From: Thermoactinomyces intermedius
GTDB taxonomy: Bacteria; Bacillota; Bacilli; Thermoactinomycetales; Thermoactinomycetaceae
Direction: 5' to 3' (one strand)
Length of the DNA: 64,000 nt
Assembly (NCBI RefSeq): GCF_016055025.1
Contig: NZ_JAECVW010000001.1
Part shown: positions 8,287 to 17,869 of the stretch, piece by piece
Numbering within the stretch: the first letter of the stretch is position 1
How the letters are laid out: each line of letters opens with the position of its first letter
Notes under the pieces: generated by a model
What the model saw: only the letters and a program-made list of their open reading frames with translations
Databases searched by the model: none
What the model was told of the DNA's origin: nothing
Translations under genes and position numbers: made by a program

Positions 8287-9274
8287 TCCGTTTTGGTTAT
8301 TGGTGGCAGTTGTGGTATTGGCATTGATCTTTGATTTTACTAACGGATGGCATGACACCGCCAACGCGATTGCGACGGTGGTGGGGACACGCACGTTATC
8401 CCCGTGGGCAGCCATTTTCATGGCCGCGGGATTAAACCTGGCCGGGGCCTTTTTTTCCACGGCGGTTGCCAAAGCGATCGGAAAAGATATTGTGGATCCG
8501 GAAAATGTGACATTGGTTTTGTTGATATCGGCTTTATTGGCAGTGATCATGTGGAATATCATCACCGTGTTGTTGGGACTTCCCACCAGTTCATCCCATG
8601 CCTTGATCGGCAGTTTGATCGGGGCGGTGATTGCATATAAAGGTTTTGGCGTTCTTAAAGTTCATGGAATTATTATGATTCTTGTTGCCATGTTGATTTC
8701 TCCCGTATTGGGAGCACTTTTCTCGGGAAGTCTGATCAAATTGATCCGGAAACTTTTCCAAAACATGCCCCGCTCCCGGGTGAAACGGATTTTTAAACCG
8801 TTGCAGATTGTTTCGTCTGCGTTTATGGCGTTCAGCCACGGAGCATCCGATGCGCAAAAAGCGATGGGGATCGTGGCCATGGCTTTGGTGGCGTACGGTT
8901 CATACAGTGATTTGACGGTTCCAAGCTGGGTCAAAGTGGCTGCCGGTTTGTCCATGGGTTTGGGAACCGCAATGGGCGGACAAAAAATCATTCATACCAT
9001 CGGTTCCCGGTTGAGCCGTTTGGAAACGCCGCAAGGTTTTGCCGCCGAGACCGGGTCGGCTATCTTGTTGACGACGGTGGCAAAAATTGGGATTCCGGTC
9101 AGTACGACACATACCATTACGGGATCAATCATTGGCGTCGGTGCGGCGGAACGTGTCCGCAGCGTGCGTTGGAGTGTGGCCGGAAAAATCATTTATGCCT
9201 GGGTGCTGACCCTTCCGGGGACGGCTGTGATGGGCTTTCTCTTTTACCATGTCTTGAAATTTTTGGAAGGTTGA
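8279..9274 (+). CDS. pit: PiT family inorganic phosphate transporter
   Basis: This 331-residue polytopic membrane protein has the two diagnostic PiT repeats: FTNGWHDTANAIAT near residue 20 and FSHGASDAQKAMG near residue 185, each carrying the acidic/amide residues used for substrate and cation binding. PiT proteins import inorganic phosphate (often as a metal-phosphate complex) driven by H+ or Na+. The size and the coupled DUF47 gene fit the Bacillus pit arrangement. Some PiT relatives such as CysP move sulfate, but the DUF47 partner argues for phosphate here. A terminator follows. Confidence 0.93.
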   Translation: MLDPFWLLVAVVVLALIFDFTNGWHDTANAIATVVGTRTLSPWAAIFMAAGLNLAGAFFSTAVAKAIGKDIVDPENVTLVLLISALLAVIMWNIITVLLGLPTSSSHALIGSLIGAVIAYKGFGVLKVHGIIMILVAMLISPVLGALFSGSLIKLIRKLFQNMPRSRVKRIFKPLQIVSSAFMAFSHGASDAQKAMGIVAMALVAYGSYSDLTVPSWVKVAAGLSMGLGTAMGGQKIIHTIGSRLSRLETPQGFAAETGSAILLTTVAKIGIPVSTTHTITGSIIGVGAAERVRSVRWSVAGKIIYAWVLTLPGTAVMGFLFYHVLKFLEG

Positions 9275-9276
9275 TG

Positions 9277-9312
9277 AGGCTTGTGGCGACACAAGTCTTT
9301 TCTTTTTTATTA
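9277..9312 (+). terminator. Terminator after pit
   Basis: GGCTTGTG pairs with CACAAGTC around a GCGA loop, followed by TTTTCTTTTTT. Confidence 0.75.
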
Positions 9313-9504
9313 AAAAATAGGAACAATCTGAAACGGGGTGAAGCTTGCTTCATTTACTCTTTTTACCCAAACGTGGTATATTAATTAGAAATAAGTCATG
9401 CATCTAATAAATTCCATTAAAAGAGACTTATTCCATTTTAAGGAGGATATATTCACGTTTTGCTCCATCATCGCTGAATATACATAACGGAAAGGAGAAA
9501 TGTC

Positions 9505-10947
9505 ATGAACGTGAAACAGGAGGAGTCGGTTATGAACCAAGTGGCATGGCAGGAAGAAGTGTTAAAACGGAAAGATGAATTGTTATCAGAATTAAAAAAC
9601 TTGTTGTCCATTGAAAGTGTTTTGGATGAATCCACGGCTTCCGCTCAGGCTCCGTTTGGGGAAAAAGTGGCGGAAGCACTTCATTATATGTTGGAATTGG
9701 GCAAAAAAGACGGCTTTCAAACCAAAAATGTGGACGGTTATGCCGGGCATATTGAATACGGCGACGGGGAGGACATCATCGGGGTTTTGTCCCATGTGGA
9801 TGTGGTTCCGGCCGGAGATGGATGGACGAGTCCTCCGTTTCAACCCGAAATCCGCGATGGCAAATTATATGCCCGTGGTGCCCTGGATGACAAGGGCCCG
9901 ACCATGGCGGCTTATTTTGCGCTGAAGATCATCAAGGATCTGGGGCTTAACCTGTCCAAAAGGATCCGGCTGATTGTGGGAGGGGATGAAGAGTCCCGCT
10001 GGCGCTGCATGTCTCATTATTTCGAGAAAGAAGAGATGCCGGTGATGGGATTCAGCCCGGATGCCGATTTTCCGATCATTGCGGCCGAAAAAGGTTTTTT
10101 GGATATCCAGGCGGTAAGATCCGGCCAAAAACCGGCGCACCAGGATGACGCATGGACGTTGGAACGGTTTGAATCCGGGCAACGCGTCAACATGGTTCCG
10201 GACGTGGCCACCGTCCGGCTGAGCGGAGACGGGGATGTCTTCGCATTGAAAGAAAAGGTTCAAGACTATCTGCTTACCCGCCAAATCCAGGGATACGCCG
10301 AAGAAAGCAATGAGGGTGTCACCATTGTGATGGAAGGGAAAGCCCATCATGGCATGGAACCGGACAAAGGGAAGAACGCAGCGCTGTTTATGGCCCGTTT
10401 CCTCGCGGAAGTTCCTTTGGATCCGGAAGGGGAGAATTATGTCCGCATGATCAATGATCTTTTTGTGGACAGTTTCTTTGGCGAGAAATTGGGTATCCAG
10501 GTGTCCGATGAATGGATGGGACCTCTTACCGTCAATGCCGGGGTTTTCCGCTTTGAAGCCGGGGAAAAACAATCAGTCCGCATCAATATCCGCTATCCCA
10601 AAAACGGCGATGCCGAACAGATTTTGCAAACGGCAGAGAAAAAATTGGCTGAATACGGTTTCCAAATTCCGGAGGCCGACCATAAGCCGGTTCATTTTGT
10701 GGATCCCGATCATCCCTTGATCCGGACGCTGACGAAAGTTTATGAAGAACAAACCGGAGAAAAAGCGGAGATTCTCGCCATCGGCGGAGGAACGTATGCC
10801 AGGGTTCTGGACACCGGCGTTGCCTTTGGTCCGTTGTTTCCGGGCAGTGCCGAAACCGCTCACCAGCGTGATGAATATATCGATGTGGATGAATTGCTGA
10901 AGGCCACTGCGATTTATGCCCAAGCCATGTATGAATTGGCGAAATGA
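9505..10947 (+). CDS. pepV: Dipeptidase PepV
   Basis: PepV is a cytosolic M20-family zinc dipeptidase that hydrolyses a broad range of dipeptides. The product of up to 480 residues carries the metal-site motifs SHVDVVP (His97, Asp99), ALDDKGP (Asp128) and GGDEES (Glu162, Glu163), and the lid domain typical of PepV. Two starts are possible. ATG 9505 has AAAGGAG 7 bases upstream. ATG 9532 has AGGAGGAG (9518-9525) and gives an N-terminus (MNQVAWQEEVLKRKDEL) closer to the family. The longer form is given here and the shorter is equally likely. A strong terminator follows. Confidence 0.93.
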   Translation: MNVKQEESVMNQVAWQEEVLKRKDELLSELKNLLSIESVLDESTASAQAPFGEKVAEALHYMLELGKKDGFQTKNVDGYAGHIEYGDGEDIIGVLSHVDVVPAGDGWTSPPFQPEIRDGKLYARGALDDKGPTMAAYFALKIIKDLGLNLSKRIRLIVGGDEESRWRCMSHYFEKEEMPVMGFSPDADFPIIAAEKGFLDIQAVRSGQKPAHQDDAWTLERFESGQRVNMVPDVATVRLSGDGDVFALKEKVQDYLLTRQIQGYAEESNEGVTIVMEGKAHHGMEPDKGKNAALFMARFLAEVPLDPEGENYVRMINDLFVDSFFGEKLGIQVSDEWMGPLTVNAGVFRFEAGEKQSVRINIRYPKNGDAEQILQTAEKKLAEYGFQIPEADHKPVHFVDPDHPLIRTLTKVYEEQTGEKAEILAIGGGTYARVLDTGVAFGPLFPGSAETAHQRDEYIDVDELLKATAIYAQAMYELAK

Positions 10948-10994
10948 AAACATCCCCTCACCCGGGTTGTCAGCCTGGTGAGGGGATGTTTTAT
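10948..10994 (+). terminator. Bidirectional terminator between pepV and converging membrane protein gene
   Basis: A 16-base stem (AAAACATCCCCTCACC with GGTGAGGGGATGTTTT) closes a 14-base loop. It abuts the pepV stop and its right arm runs into the stop codon of the minus-strand gene. Confidence 0.92.
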
Positions 10995-11635
10995 TGCGAG
11001 TGAAAATGGAACATCTGATAAATGAATGAATCAGGGGAAACATCCGCAGGCAGGGGACGTTCAATCATCACCGGAACTTGTTTCCGGAGCAACGTGCGAT
11101 GGATCGCCTTAAATTGGCCGGCATCATAAAGCGGTGAATTGTAACTGTTCAGGTTGTAGGCTGTTCCATCCTTAAAATGGATGTGATATTGAAGGCGGAG
11201 TTTTTCTTTCATAAACGGAAGTTGTTCCGGCTTGTAGTCCAAAACCACGTGATTGATGTCCTGCCAGCGGTAAAAATGCATGTCTTCGATGCTGAAAAAG
11301 CGGCTGTAACCAAGACCTTGGGGAGTCACGAGCAAATAATTGTCAAAGCTTAAAATCACAAGCGGGCTGCTGACCAAATAGAAAAAAGCAAACACAAAGA
11401 AACGCCTTTTTAATCGGGCGGGATGGAACCGGTTTTTGAAAAAGGAAAAGATAAAACCGACAGAGATACATAAAAAGAAAAAGACAAACCCGTAGGCGAC
11501 GGGAGTTCCCATTAAGTAAATCTGCTCCGGATCCCGGTAATTCATTTGTTGCAAAAAGACAAACAAAATCCAAAACAAAATGGCAATCAGCAAACCGGAC
11601 AATAACTTCAAGCATCCTTTGAGATATTTTTGCAA
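10991..11635 (-). CDS. Uncharacterised membrane protein with soluble C-terminal domain
   Basis: I do not recognise the family. The 214-residue protein has three hydrophobic segments (about residues 10-28, 45-66 and 78-97), then a soluble beta-rich-looking tail of about 115 residues with alternating aromatic and charged residues; a PH-like fold is possible but unproven. I set the start at TTG 11635 (minus strand) because GGAGG lies 9 bases upstream. A longer reading into the cysteine desulfurase gene lacks a ribosome site. It lies 19 bases after the desulfurase stop codon, so the two may share a transcript. Confidence 0.55.
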   Translation of the reverse strand: MQKYLKGCLKLLSGLLIAILFWILFVFLQQMNYRDPEQIYLMGTPVAYGFVFFFLCISVGFIFSFFKNRFHPARLKRRFFVFAFFYLVSSPLVILSFDNYLLVTPQGLGYSRFFSIEDMHFYRWQDINHVVLDYKPEQLPFMKEKLRLQYHIHFKDGTAYNLNSYNSPLYDAGQFKAIHRTLLRKQVPVMIERPLPADVSPDSFIYQMFHFHSQ

Positions 11636-11654
11636 TGGAAACAGCCTCCACGTA

Positions 11655-12815
11655 TTAAGGTTTGTTTCGCAAGAAGGTTCGCAAGTCCTCAAGAATTTCT
11701 TTTAAATGATCCACCAGTTGATGGACATCCGATTCGGTGGTTTCCCTGCCAAAGGTGATGCGAAGGCTTTGATAGGCTTGTTCTTCACTTTTGCCCATGG
11801 CCATCAGGACATGGGAAGGGGCATGTTTCCCTGCACTGCAAGCGGAACCGCTGGAAACATAAATTTGTTTGCGGTTGAGTTCCAACAAAACGGCTTGTCC
11901 TTCGACCCCGTGAAAGCTGAGATTCAGATTGTTGGGCAACCGGTTGCTTGGATGGCCGTTTAATTCCACCCGGCCGATTTCCTTTTGGATCCGCTTCAGG
12001 CACAGATCGCGCAACCGGGTCAACCGCTGCCGTTCTTGTTCCACTTCCCGGCTCATCAAATAAGCGGCCGCTCCGAGACCGATGATTCCGGGCGTGTTTT
12101 GGGTCGCAGGACGCAGGCCTCTTTCTTGGCCCCCGCCGAAGAGAACCGGTTCAATCCGGATTCCTTTTTTGATATACAGGGCGCCGATTCCTTTGGGACC
12201 GTAAATTTTATGTCCGCTGACGGAAAGCAGGTCCACGCCCAGTTCCTGAACGGAAAAGGGGATTTTGCCGTAAAATTGCACTGCATCGGTATGAAACAAA
12301 ACCGGTGTGTGGCGAAGGAGCCGGCCGATTTCTTGGATCGGTTGAAGCGTTCCCACTTCATTGTTGGCGGCCATGACACTGACCAGAATGGTTTGCTCCG
12401 TCAGGGCTTCTTTAACTTGGTCCACAGAAATTTGGCCGTATGGATCGACCGGAAGGTACGTTACCTCAAACCCTTCTCTTTCCAATTGTTTGCATGTTTC
12501 CAGGATCGAAGGGTGCTCGATGGATGTCGTAATCACATGATTTCCCCGGTTCCGGTGTTTTCTGGCTGCTCCCAAGATGGCCAGGTTATTGGCTTCGGTG
12601 CCGCTTCCGGTAAAGATGATTTCCCGCGGGGATGAAGCGTCCAGCGAGTCAGCCACCTGTTTTCTTGCCCGCTCGATCGCATCCCGGCTTCGTTGTCCGA
12701 AATCATGGATGCTGCCGGCATTGGCATATTCTGTTTGGAAAAAAGGAAGAAGGATTTCCATTACTTCCGGCCGTACGGGACTGGTGGCCCCGTAATCCAA
12801 ATAAATGGGTTTCAT
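11655..12815 (-). CDS. nifS: Cysteine desulfurase, NifS/NadS type
   Basis: This PLP enzyme of 386 residues removes sulfur from L-cysteine as an enzyme-bound persulfide. The PLP lysine is Lys203 in SVSGHKIYGPKG, and the persulfide cysteine is Cys326 in SSGSACSAGK. It is divergently transcribed from nadB-nadC-nadA. The same layout is known in Bacillus subtilis, where NifS supplies sulfur for the Fe-S cluster of quinolinate synthase NadA, so that is the most likely role here. No iscU or mnmA partner is adjacent. Confidence 0.93.
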   Translation of the reverse strand: MKPIYLDYGATSPVRPEVMEILLPFFQTEYANAGSIHDFGQRSRDAIERARKQVADSLDASSPREIIFTGSGTEANNLAILGAARKHRNRGNHVITTSIEHPSILETCKQLEREGFEVTYLPVDPYGQISVDQVKEALTEQTILVSVMAANNEVGTLQPIQEIGRLLRHTPVLFHTDAVQFYGKIPFSVQELGVDLLSVSGHKIYGPKGIGALYIKKGIRIEPVLFGGGQERGLRPATQNTPGIIGLGAAAYLMSREVEQERQRLTRLRDLCLKRIQKEIGRVELNGHPSNRLPNNLNLSFHGVEGQAVLLELNRKQIYVSSGSACSAGKHAPSHVLMAMGKSEEQAYQSLRITFGRETTESDVHQLVDHLKEILEDLRTFLRNKP

Positions 12816-12995
12816 CGATTAAACCTCCGCATTTGTAAAGCTTTCTTCACCTATTATAGCGAAAAAAAAGTACAACAGACCTTTTTTCGTGAAGTGTTCA
12901 AAACATAAAAAGAAAAAATTTGCTATTGACATTCCTTTTGTTATTGAGAAAATGAATATGAACAAATTGTTAACGTTTTTTGAAAGGACCTTATC
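12816..12995 (+). promoter_or_regulatory. Divergent nifS-nadB control region
   Basis: These 180 bases separate the divergent genes. A perfect TTGACA lies at 12926-12931 facing nadB, with only a poor -10 (AAAATG or AAATGA) at the right distance. On the minus strand a TATAAT (12853-12858) faces nifS, again without a good -35. In Bacillus the NAD repressor NadR (YrxA) binds between nifS and nadB, but no NadR gene or recognisable operator was found in this window. Confidence 0.45.
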
Positions 12996-14534
12996 ATGAT
13001 GAGACAAGTCACGACCGATTACATTGTCGTAGGGAGCGGGATTGCCGGTTTAATGACAGCGCTTTTTTTGTCTGAAACCGGAGAAGTGAAGGTTTTGACC
13101 AAAGCATGTGAAGATGCGAGCAATTCTTACCGGGCCCAAGGCGGGATCGCCGCGGCCATCGGCGAAGCAGACTCTCCCAACCTGCATTGGCAGGACACGC
13201 TGCGGGCGGGAGTGGATTTGTGTGATGAGGATACCGTGCGTTTGATGGTGAAGATGGCTCCCGATACAATCCGGTTGCTGGCCGATTGGGGAACGCCTTT
13301 TGATAAAAAGGGGAATGCCTATTTGCTGGCCAAAGAAGGGGCCCACTCGGCTTCCCGGATTTTGCGGGTGCACGGGGATTCAACCGGAGCCGGGATTACT
13401 TCCACCTTACTGCGGCAAGCTGAGCGGCAGAAATCCATTCATATGCAAACGCATACAATGGTGGCCGATTTATTGGTGGAAAACGATACTTGCCGCGGGG
13501 TGATTGCGCTGGATACCGATCAGGAGCCGACGTGTTATCTGGCCCGGAAAGGGGTGGTGTTGGCGACGGGAGGATGCGGCCAAGTCTTCAAGTATACGAC
13601 CAATGACTTGGTGACCACCGGTGACGGTTTTGCGATGGCGCATCGTGCCGGCGTGCAATTGACGGACATGGAGTTTATCCAGTTTCATCCGACGGCACTG
13701 GCTGTCGACCAAAATCCGATGTTTCTCATTTCGGAAGCCGTGCGGGGCGAAGGCGCCGTTTTGGTGACGGAGTCGGGAGACCGGTTCATGGAGCGGTATC
13801 ACGAATTAAAAGATCTGGCTCCCCGGGATGTGGTGTCCAGGGCCATTTACACCGAAATGCAGCAAGGGAAACAAGTGTATTTGGATGCCAGACATTTGAA
13901 AGGGAAATTTGCCCGACGGTTTCCTGCCATTTACAAAGAATGCCGCAAAGCCGGGATCGATCCGGAGCGTGAATGGATTCCCGTCCGGCCGGCCGCGCAC
14001 TTTATCATGGGAGGCATCAAAACCGATTCTTACGGACGGACTTCCCTCCCGCGGCTGTTTGCATGTGGGGAAGTGGCTTGCACGGGTGTTCACGGCGCCA
14101 ACCGCCTGGCGAGCAATTCTTTGCTGGAAGGAACGGTTTTTGCGCAGCGGGTGGCGAAAAAGCTGTCATCTTACGAAGAGCAGTCCACAACGATGCAACT
14201 TCCTTCGCAATATCCTCGTTTGTGCCAAGATAAACAAACGGAAGAAAAAATCAAAAAGGAAATCCGGCAGGTCATGTGGGATCACGCAGGCATTGTCCGC
14301 ACATCGGAAGGCTTGGCTGAAGGGCTTTCCAAGCTGAACCGGTTGTCGGATTCGGGACACGTTTTGCCGGGGATGTTTGAATTGAGAAATATGTTAACAA
14401 CTGCACAATTGGTGATGAAGGCAGCCCGGTGGCGCGAAGAGAGCAGAGGGGGGCATTACCGTCGTGATTTTCCGCAAACCATTCCGGAATGGGCGGAAAA
14501 ACACAAAGTGATCCAAGGGGGGATTTCATCGTGA
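12996..14534 (+). CDS. nadB: L-aspartate oxidase
   Basis: NadB is an FAD flavoprotein that oxidises L-aspartate to iminoaspartate, the first step of de novo NAD synthesis. The 512-residue protein begins with a dinucleotide-binding motif (VGSGIAGLMTALF) and shows the family segments RAQGGIAAA, SRILRVHGDSTG, GGCGQVF, EFIQFHPTA and ANRLASNSLLE. The C-terminal helical domain of fumarate-reductase-like flavoproteins is present. The ATG follows a GAAAGG site. The gene overlaps nadC by the sequence GTGA, so the operon is translationally coupled. Confidence 0.96.
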   Translation: MMRQVTTDYIVVGSGIAGLMTALFLSETGEVKVLTKACEDASNSYRAQGGIAAAIGEADSPNLHWQDTLRAGVDLCDEDTVRLMVKMAPDTIRLLADWGTPFDKKGNAYLLAKEGAHSASRILRVHGDSTGAGITSTLLRQAERQKSIHMQTHTMVADLLVENDTCRGVIALDTDQEPTCYLARKGVVLATGGCGQVFKYTTNDLVTTGDGFAMAHRAGVQLTDMEFIQFHPTALAVDQNPMFLISEAVRGEGAVLVTESGDRFMERYHELKDLAPRDVVSRAIYTEMQQGKQVYLDARHLKGKFARRFPAIYKECRKAGIDPEREWIPVRPAAHFIMGGIKTDSYGRTSLPRLFACGEVACTGVHGANRLASNSLLEGTVFAQRVAKKLSSYEEQSTTMQLPSQYPRLCQDKQTEEKIKKEIRQVMWDHAGIVRTSEGLAEGLSKLNRLSDSGHVLPGMFELRNMLTTAQLVMKAARWREESRGGHYRRDFPQTIPEWAEKHKVIQGGISS

Positions 14535-15376
14535 ATTGGATAGCATTAAAGCAATGGATTCGTGAAGTATTGAACGAAGACATCGGTGTCGGCGATCTCA
14601 CAACAGAGGCGCTGGTGCCGGAGGATCATCAAAGTTCTTGTTTGTTTATTGCCAAACAAGATGGGGTGATTGCCGGTTTGCCGGTGGCGGAAGCCGTGTA
14701 CCGGGAGTTGGATCCCAAAATGAAGTGGGAATGGCTGGTCCGGGAAGGGGACCGGGTGAAAAAAGGAACGGCGATCGCCCGGATCACCGGACCGACCCGC
14801 GCCATCCTGACGGGTGAACGGGTGGCGCTGAACCTCTTGCAACGGATGTCGGGCATTGCCACGATGACCCGGCAGTTGGTGGACCGGTTGGAAGGCCTTT
14901 CGTGCCAGGTGCTGGACACAAGGAAAACGACACCGGGGCTGCGGCAGTTGGAGAAGTATGCTGTCCGTGTCGGCGGCGGTACCAATCACCGGTTTGGATT
15001 AAGCCACGGCGTGATGATCAAAGACAATCACATTGCGATGGCTGGAAGTCTGGCGGCGGCGATTGAACGGGCCCGCAAACATGTCGGGCACATGGTGAAA
15101 ATCGAAGTGGAAGCCGATACCTTGGAACAAGTGGAAGAAATTTTAAAGCATGATGTGGATGCGATTTTGCTGGACAATATGGATTTGGACACACTGCGGG
15201 AAGCCGTTCGTTTGATCGACGGCCGGGTATGGACCGAGGCATCCGGAGGGATCACGCCGGAAACGATCCGCCCGATTGCGGAAACCGGGGTGGATGCGGT
15301 GTCGCTCGGTTGGCTGACGCATTCGGTTTCTGCACTTGACATCAGTTTGGATTTTGGGGAGGAGGCATCTCGATGA
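14531..15376 (+). CDS. nadC: Nicotinate-nucleotide pyrophosphorylase (carboxylating)
   Basis: NadC converts quinolinate and PRPP to nicotinate mononucleotide with release of CO2. The 281-residue length matches the family. Motifs include NEDIGVGDLT near the N-terminus, TRKTTPGLR, the Arg/His/Lys-rich GGGTNHRFGLSHGVMIKDNHI and a C-terminal ASGGI. The start is GTG 14531, which overlaps the nadB stop (GTGA) and has AAGGGGGG upstream. It in turn overlaps nadA by ATGA. Confidence 0.96.
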   Translation: MNWIALKQWIREVLNEDIGVGDLTTEALVPEDHQSSCLFIAKQDGVIAGLPVAEAVYRELDPKMKWEWLVREGDRVKKGTAIARITGPTRAILTGERVALNLLQRMSGIATMTRQLVDRLEGLSCQVLDTRKTTPGLRQLEKYAVRVGGGTNHRFGLSHGVMIKDNHIAMAGSLAAAIERARKHVGHMVKIEVEADTLEQVEEILKHDVDAILLDNMDLDTLREAVRLIDGRVWTEASGGITPETIRPIAETGVDAVSLGWLTHSVSALDISLDFGEEASR

Positions 15377-16479
15377 TGGATACCATGTTGAATTACTTGG
15401 ATCAAGATTTGCCGGAGGTTTACCGCTCCATGTCCGGGCGGGAACTGGACGAACGGATTCAAAAGGCAAAAAAAGCGCTGGGGGATGATTTGGTGATCCT
15501 CGGCCATCACTACCAGCGGGATGATGTGATTCAATATGCCGATTACCGCGGGGATTCCTTGCAATTGGCCAAGACGGGCGCGAAGCAGAAAAACGCCAAA
15601 TATATCGTGTTTTGCGGGGTGCATTTTATGGCCGAGACGGCCGATACGTTGGCGGCCCCGGGGCAAACCGTGATTTTGCCGGATCTGCGTGCCGGTTGTT
15701 CCATGGCGGATATGGCGGATATTGAAGAAGTGGAAGAAGCATGGGATGTTTTGCAGGAAACGTTTCAAGACACGGTGATTCCGGTCACTTATGTCAACTC
15801 CACGGCCGCGATCAAGGCTTTTGTCGGAAAGCACGGCGGAACCACCTGTACGTCTTCCAATGCGAAGCAGGTGTTGGACTGGGCCTTCCGCCAAAAGAAA
15901 CGCGTGTTTTTCCTGCCGGATCAACATCTGGGGCGCAACACCGCTTATGACCAATTGGGCATTCCCTTGGAAGAAATGGTGGTTTGGAATCCAAAAGATG
16001 GAAAGTTTGAGGAGCAAAGAGGGCCGTTGGATTCGGTGCGCATGATCTTATGGAAAGGATATTGTTCCGTGCACCAAAAGTTCACTCCTGAACAAGTGCA
16101 CCGCATTCGCAAACGGGATCCGGAAATGAAAGTGATCGTCCATCCGGAATGTTCTTTTGATGTGGTGCAACTGGCAGATGATTCCGGTTCGACCAGCTAT
16201 ATCATCAAAGTGATTGAAGAAGCACCGGCCGGAAGCCGCTGGGCCATCGGCACCGAGGTCAATTTGGTGCAACGGCTGGCCCAGGAACATCCCGACAAGC
16301 ATATTGAATTGTTGAGCACGACGATGTGTCCCTGCCTGACCATGAACCGGATTGACCGTCCCCATTTATTGTGGGCGCTGGAAAGTATCTTGGAGGGAAA
16401 CCCGATTCATGTCATCAAAGTGGATGAGGAAACCAAACATTGGTCCAAGGTTGCGTTGGACCGGATGTTGACCGTTTGA
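15373..16479 (+). CDS. nadA: Quinolinate synthase, 4Fe-4S enzyme
   Basis: NadA condenses iminoaspartate with dihydroxyacetone phosphate to make quinolinate. The protein has 368 residues. Its candidate 4Fe-4S ligands are Cys109 (AGCSMADM), Cys231 (KGYCSVHQ) and one of the CPC pair at 319/321, which matches the three-cysteine pattern known for the Bacillus enzyme. The start codon overlaps the nadC stop (ATGA). The cluster requirement explains the linked nifS gene. Confidence 0.96.
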   Translation: MMDTMLNYLDQDLPEVYRSMSGRELDERIQKAKKALGDDLVILGHHYQRDDVIQYADYRGDSLQLAKTGAKQKNAKYIVFCGVHFMAETADTLAAPGQTVILPDLRAGCSMADMADIEEVEEAWDVLQETFQDTVIPVTYVNSTAAIKAFVGKHGGTTCTSSNAKQVLDWAFRQKKRVFFLPDQHLGRNTAYDQLGIPLEEMVVWNPKDGKFEEQRGPLDSVRMILWKGYCSVHQKFTPEQVHRIRKRDPEMKVIVHPECSFDVVQLADDSGSTSYIIKVIEEAPAGSRWAIGTEVNLVQRLAQEHPDKHIELLSTTMCPCLTMNRIDRPHLLWALESILEGNPIHVIKVDEETKHWSKVALDRMLTV

Positions 16480-16483
16480 TAAA

Positions 16484-16520
16484 AAAAGAAGGAGAAACTG
16501 GTGTTTCTCCTTCTTTTTTA
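16484..16520 (+). terminator. Bidirectional terminator, nadBCA and converging ldt gene
   Basis: AGAAGGAGAAAC pairs perfectly with GTTTCTCCTTCT, flanked by A7 and T6, and serves both strands. The stop codon of the minus-strand transpeptidase gene (16518-16520) lies at its right edge. Confidence 0.92.
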
Positions 16521-17651
16521 TTGGGCAACACTGTGATGAATAAATCCGGTGCGCCCGTCTTTTAATTGGATGATATGCCAATCACCGTTGTTTCCGATTT
16601 TTTTCAGTTCCGTTCCTTGAGCCACTCGCATGATAATGGTTGCATTTTCCGAAGGGGAATTACGAATGTTGGCAAGAAAGACCGTTACTTTGATCGTTTG
16701 GGCATCGGGTGTTTTGGCTTCTGTTTTTTCGGCGACACTTTTATGGACGTATGCGGTGTAACCGCTGGATAACCGGACCCGGTACCATTCCGCATTTTCT
16801 CCGGTCAGCACAAGTTGGGTGCCTTTGTTTACTTTTTGCACAATCGGAGCGGACAAAGACGGATTGGACCGGATGTTGGTCACGGAACCGGTGACTTTGA
16901 TGGAACCGGTGGCATCGGTAAAGTTATTCTGATTGGAAGAACCGGTGTTTTTCGTCACGGTAGATGAATGGATAAACCCGGTTTTGCCGCCCGGTGTTTT
17001 GATTTGATACCAATCCTTGACAAAGCCGGTCATTTCCAGAACCGTCCCTGTTTCAGCCTGTTCCATGACAAAGGCTCCCAGTGAAGGGCCTGTCCGGATA
17101 TTGGCCAGGTTGACCGTCACTTTCAATTCGCCGCTTGTCGGTTGAACGGCAAAGGAAGGATCTCCGGCCCATTTCCCCGTTGATTTTCCGCTGTGAATCC
17201 ACACGGGGGTGCCTTCCGGGACGATGTTGTACAATTCATTCACATCTTCATTTTTCATCCGTACACATCCGCTCGAAGCGTGGCTTCCGATGCTTTCCGG
17301 TTGATTGGTTCCGTGAATGCCGTACGTACGTCCATTGTCTTCATTGACGCTGATTCCCATCCATTTATCTCCCAACGGATTCTTCGGATCTCCTCCCGGG
17401 ATGTTTTTCCAGCCGGGTTTGTTGATTTTGACCACCATGGTGAAGGTTCCTTCGGGAGTCAATTCTTTTGTGCGGCCGGTAGCCACCCGGTATGTTTTTT
17501 CCAAGGTTCCGTCTTTATATAAATAGAGTGTATTCGTCGATTTATTGACCTCGATTTGATAATGGGCCGCAGCTCCTGCGGTTCCAAAGTAAAAACCGAA
17601 GACCAAAACGATGGCCAAAATGGATGAGAAAATCCATTTTATATGTTTCAA
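16518..17651 (-). CDS. L,D-transpeptidase with three SH3-like repeats
   Basis: This exported enzyme is predicted to cross-link peptidoglycan by 3-3 bonds or to attach wall proteins. A signal peptide covers about residues 1-28. A YkuD catalytic domain follows (about 30-150) with the HGTNQPESIG segment and the catalytic SSGCVRM motif (His, Cys, Arg). Three bacterial SH3 repeats follow (about 172-235, 250-308 and 317-377), each with an NIR-x-x-PS core, probably for wall binding. Start TTG 17651 has GGAGGG upstream. A close paralogue lies just upstream. Its 377 residues make it longer than Bacillus YkuD. Confidence 0.92.
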   Translation of the reverse strand: MKHIKWIFSSILAIVLVFGFYFGTAGAAAHYQIEVNKSTNTLYLYKDGTLEKTYRVATGRTKELTPEGTFTMVVKINKPGWKNIPGGDPKNPLGDKWMGISVNEDNGRTYGIHGTNQPESIGSHASSGCVRMKNEDVNELYNIVPEGTPVWIHSGKSTGKWAGDPSFAVQPTSGELKVTVNLANIRTGPSLGAFVMEQAETGTVLEMTGFVKDWYQIKTPGGKTGFIHSSTVTKNTGSSNQNNFTDATGSIKVTGSVTNIRSNPSLSAPIVQKVNKGTQLVLTGENAEWYRVRLSSGYTAYVHKSVAEKTEAKTPDAQTIKVTVFLANIRNSPSENATIIMRVAQGTELKKIGNNGDWHIIQLKDGRTGFIHHSVAQ

Positions 17652-17832
17652 CGCTTCTTTTCCCTCCTACATGTTATTGTGAAAGCAGCAGGAGTTTAAC
17701 CGGAATGAAGCCCGATCGGATCATGCAATCGTTTCCCCCTCCTTGCTTGCGAATCATCAACTGAAATTAACTATACCGGAAAAATCGGGGGAGAGAGCAG
17801 GAGGAATTTTACCATTATTTGAATTTCGCACA

Positions 17833-17858
17833 GAAAAAAATGCCTCGTCAGAGGCATT
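17833..17858 (-). terminator. Terminator of the second ldt gene
   Basis: On the minus strand ATGCCTC pairs with GAGGCAT around TGAC, followed by T7. It lies just beyond the stop codon at 17870. Confidence 0.85.
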
Positions 17859-17869
17859 GGCACATCCGT

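Noticed and set aside
14546..14989. Long minus-strand ORFs opposite nadC, nadA, pruA, putB and leuC
   Set aside because: These follow codon periodicity of the real genes on the other strand and carry no ribosome sites or family motifs.
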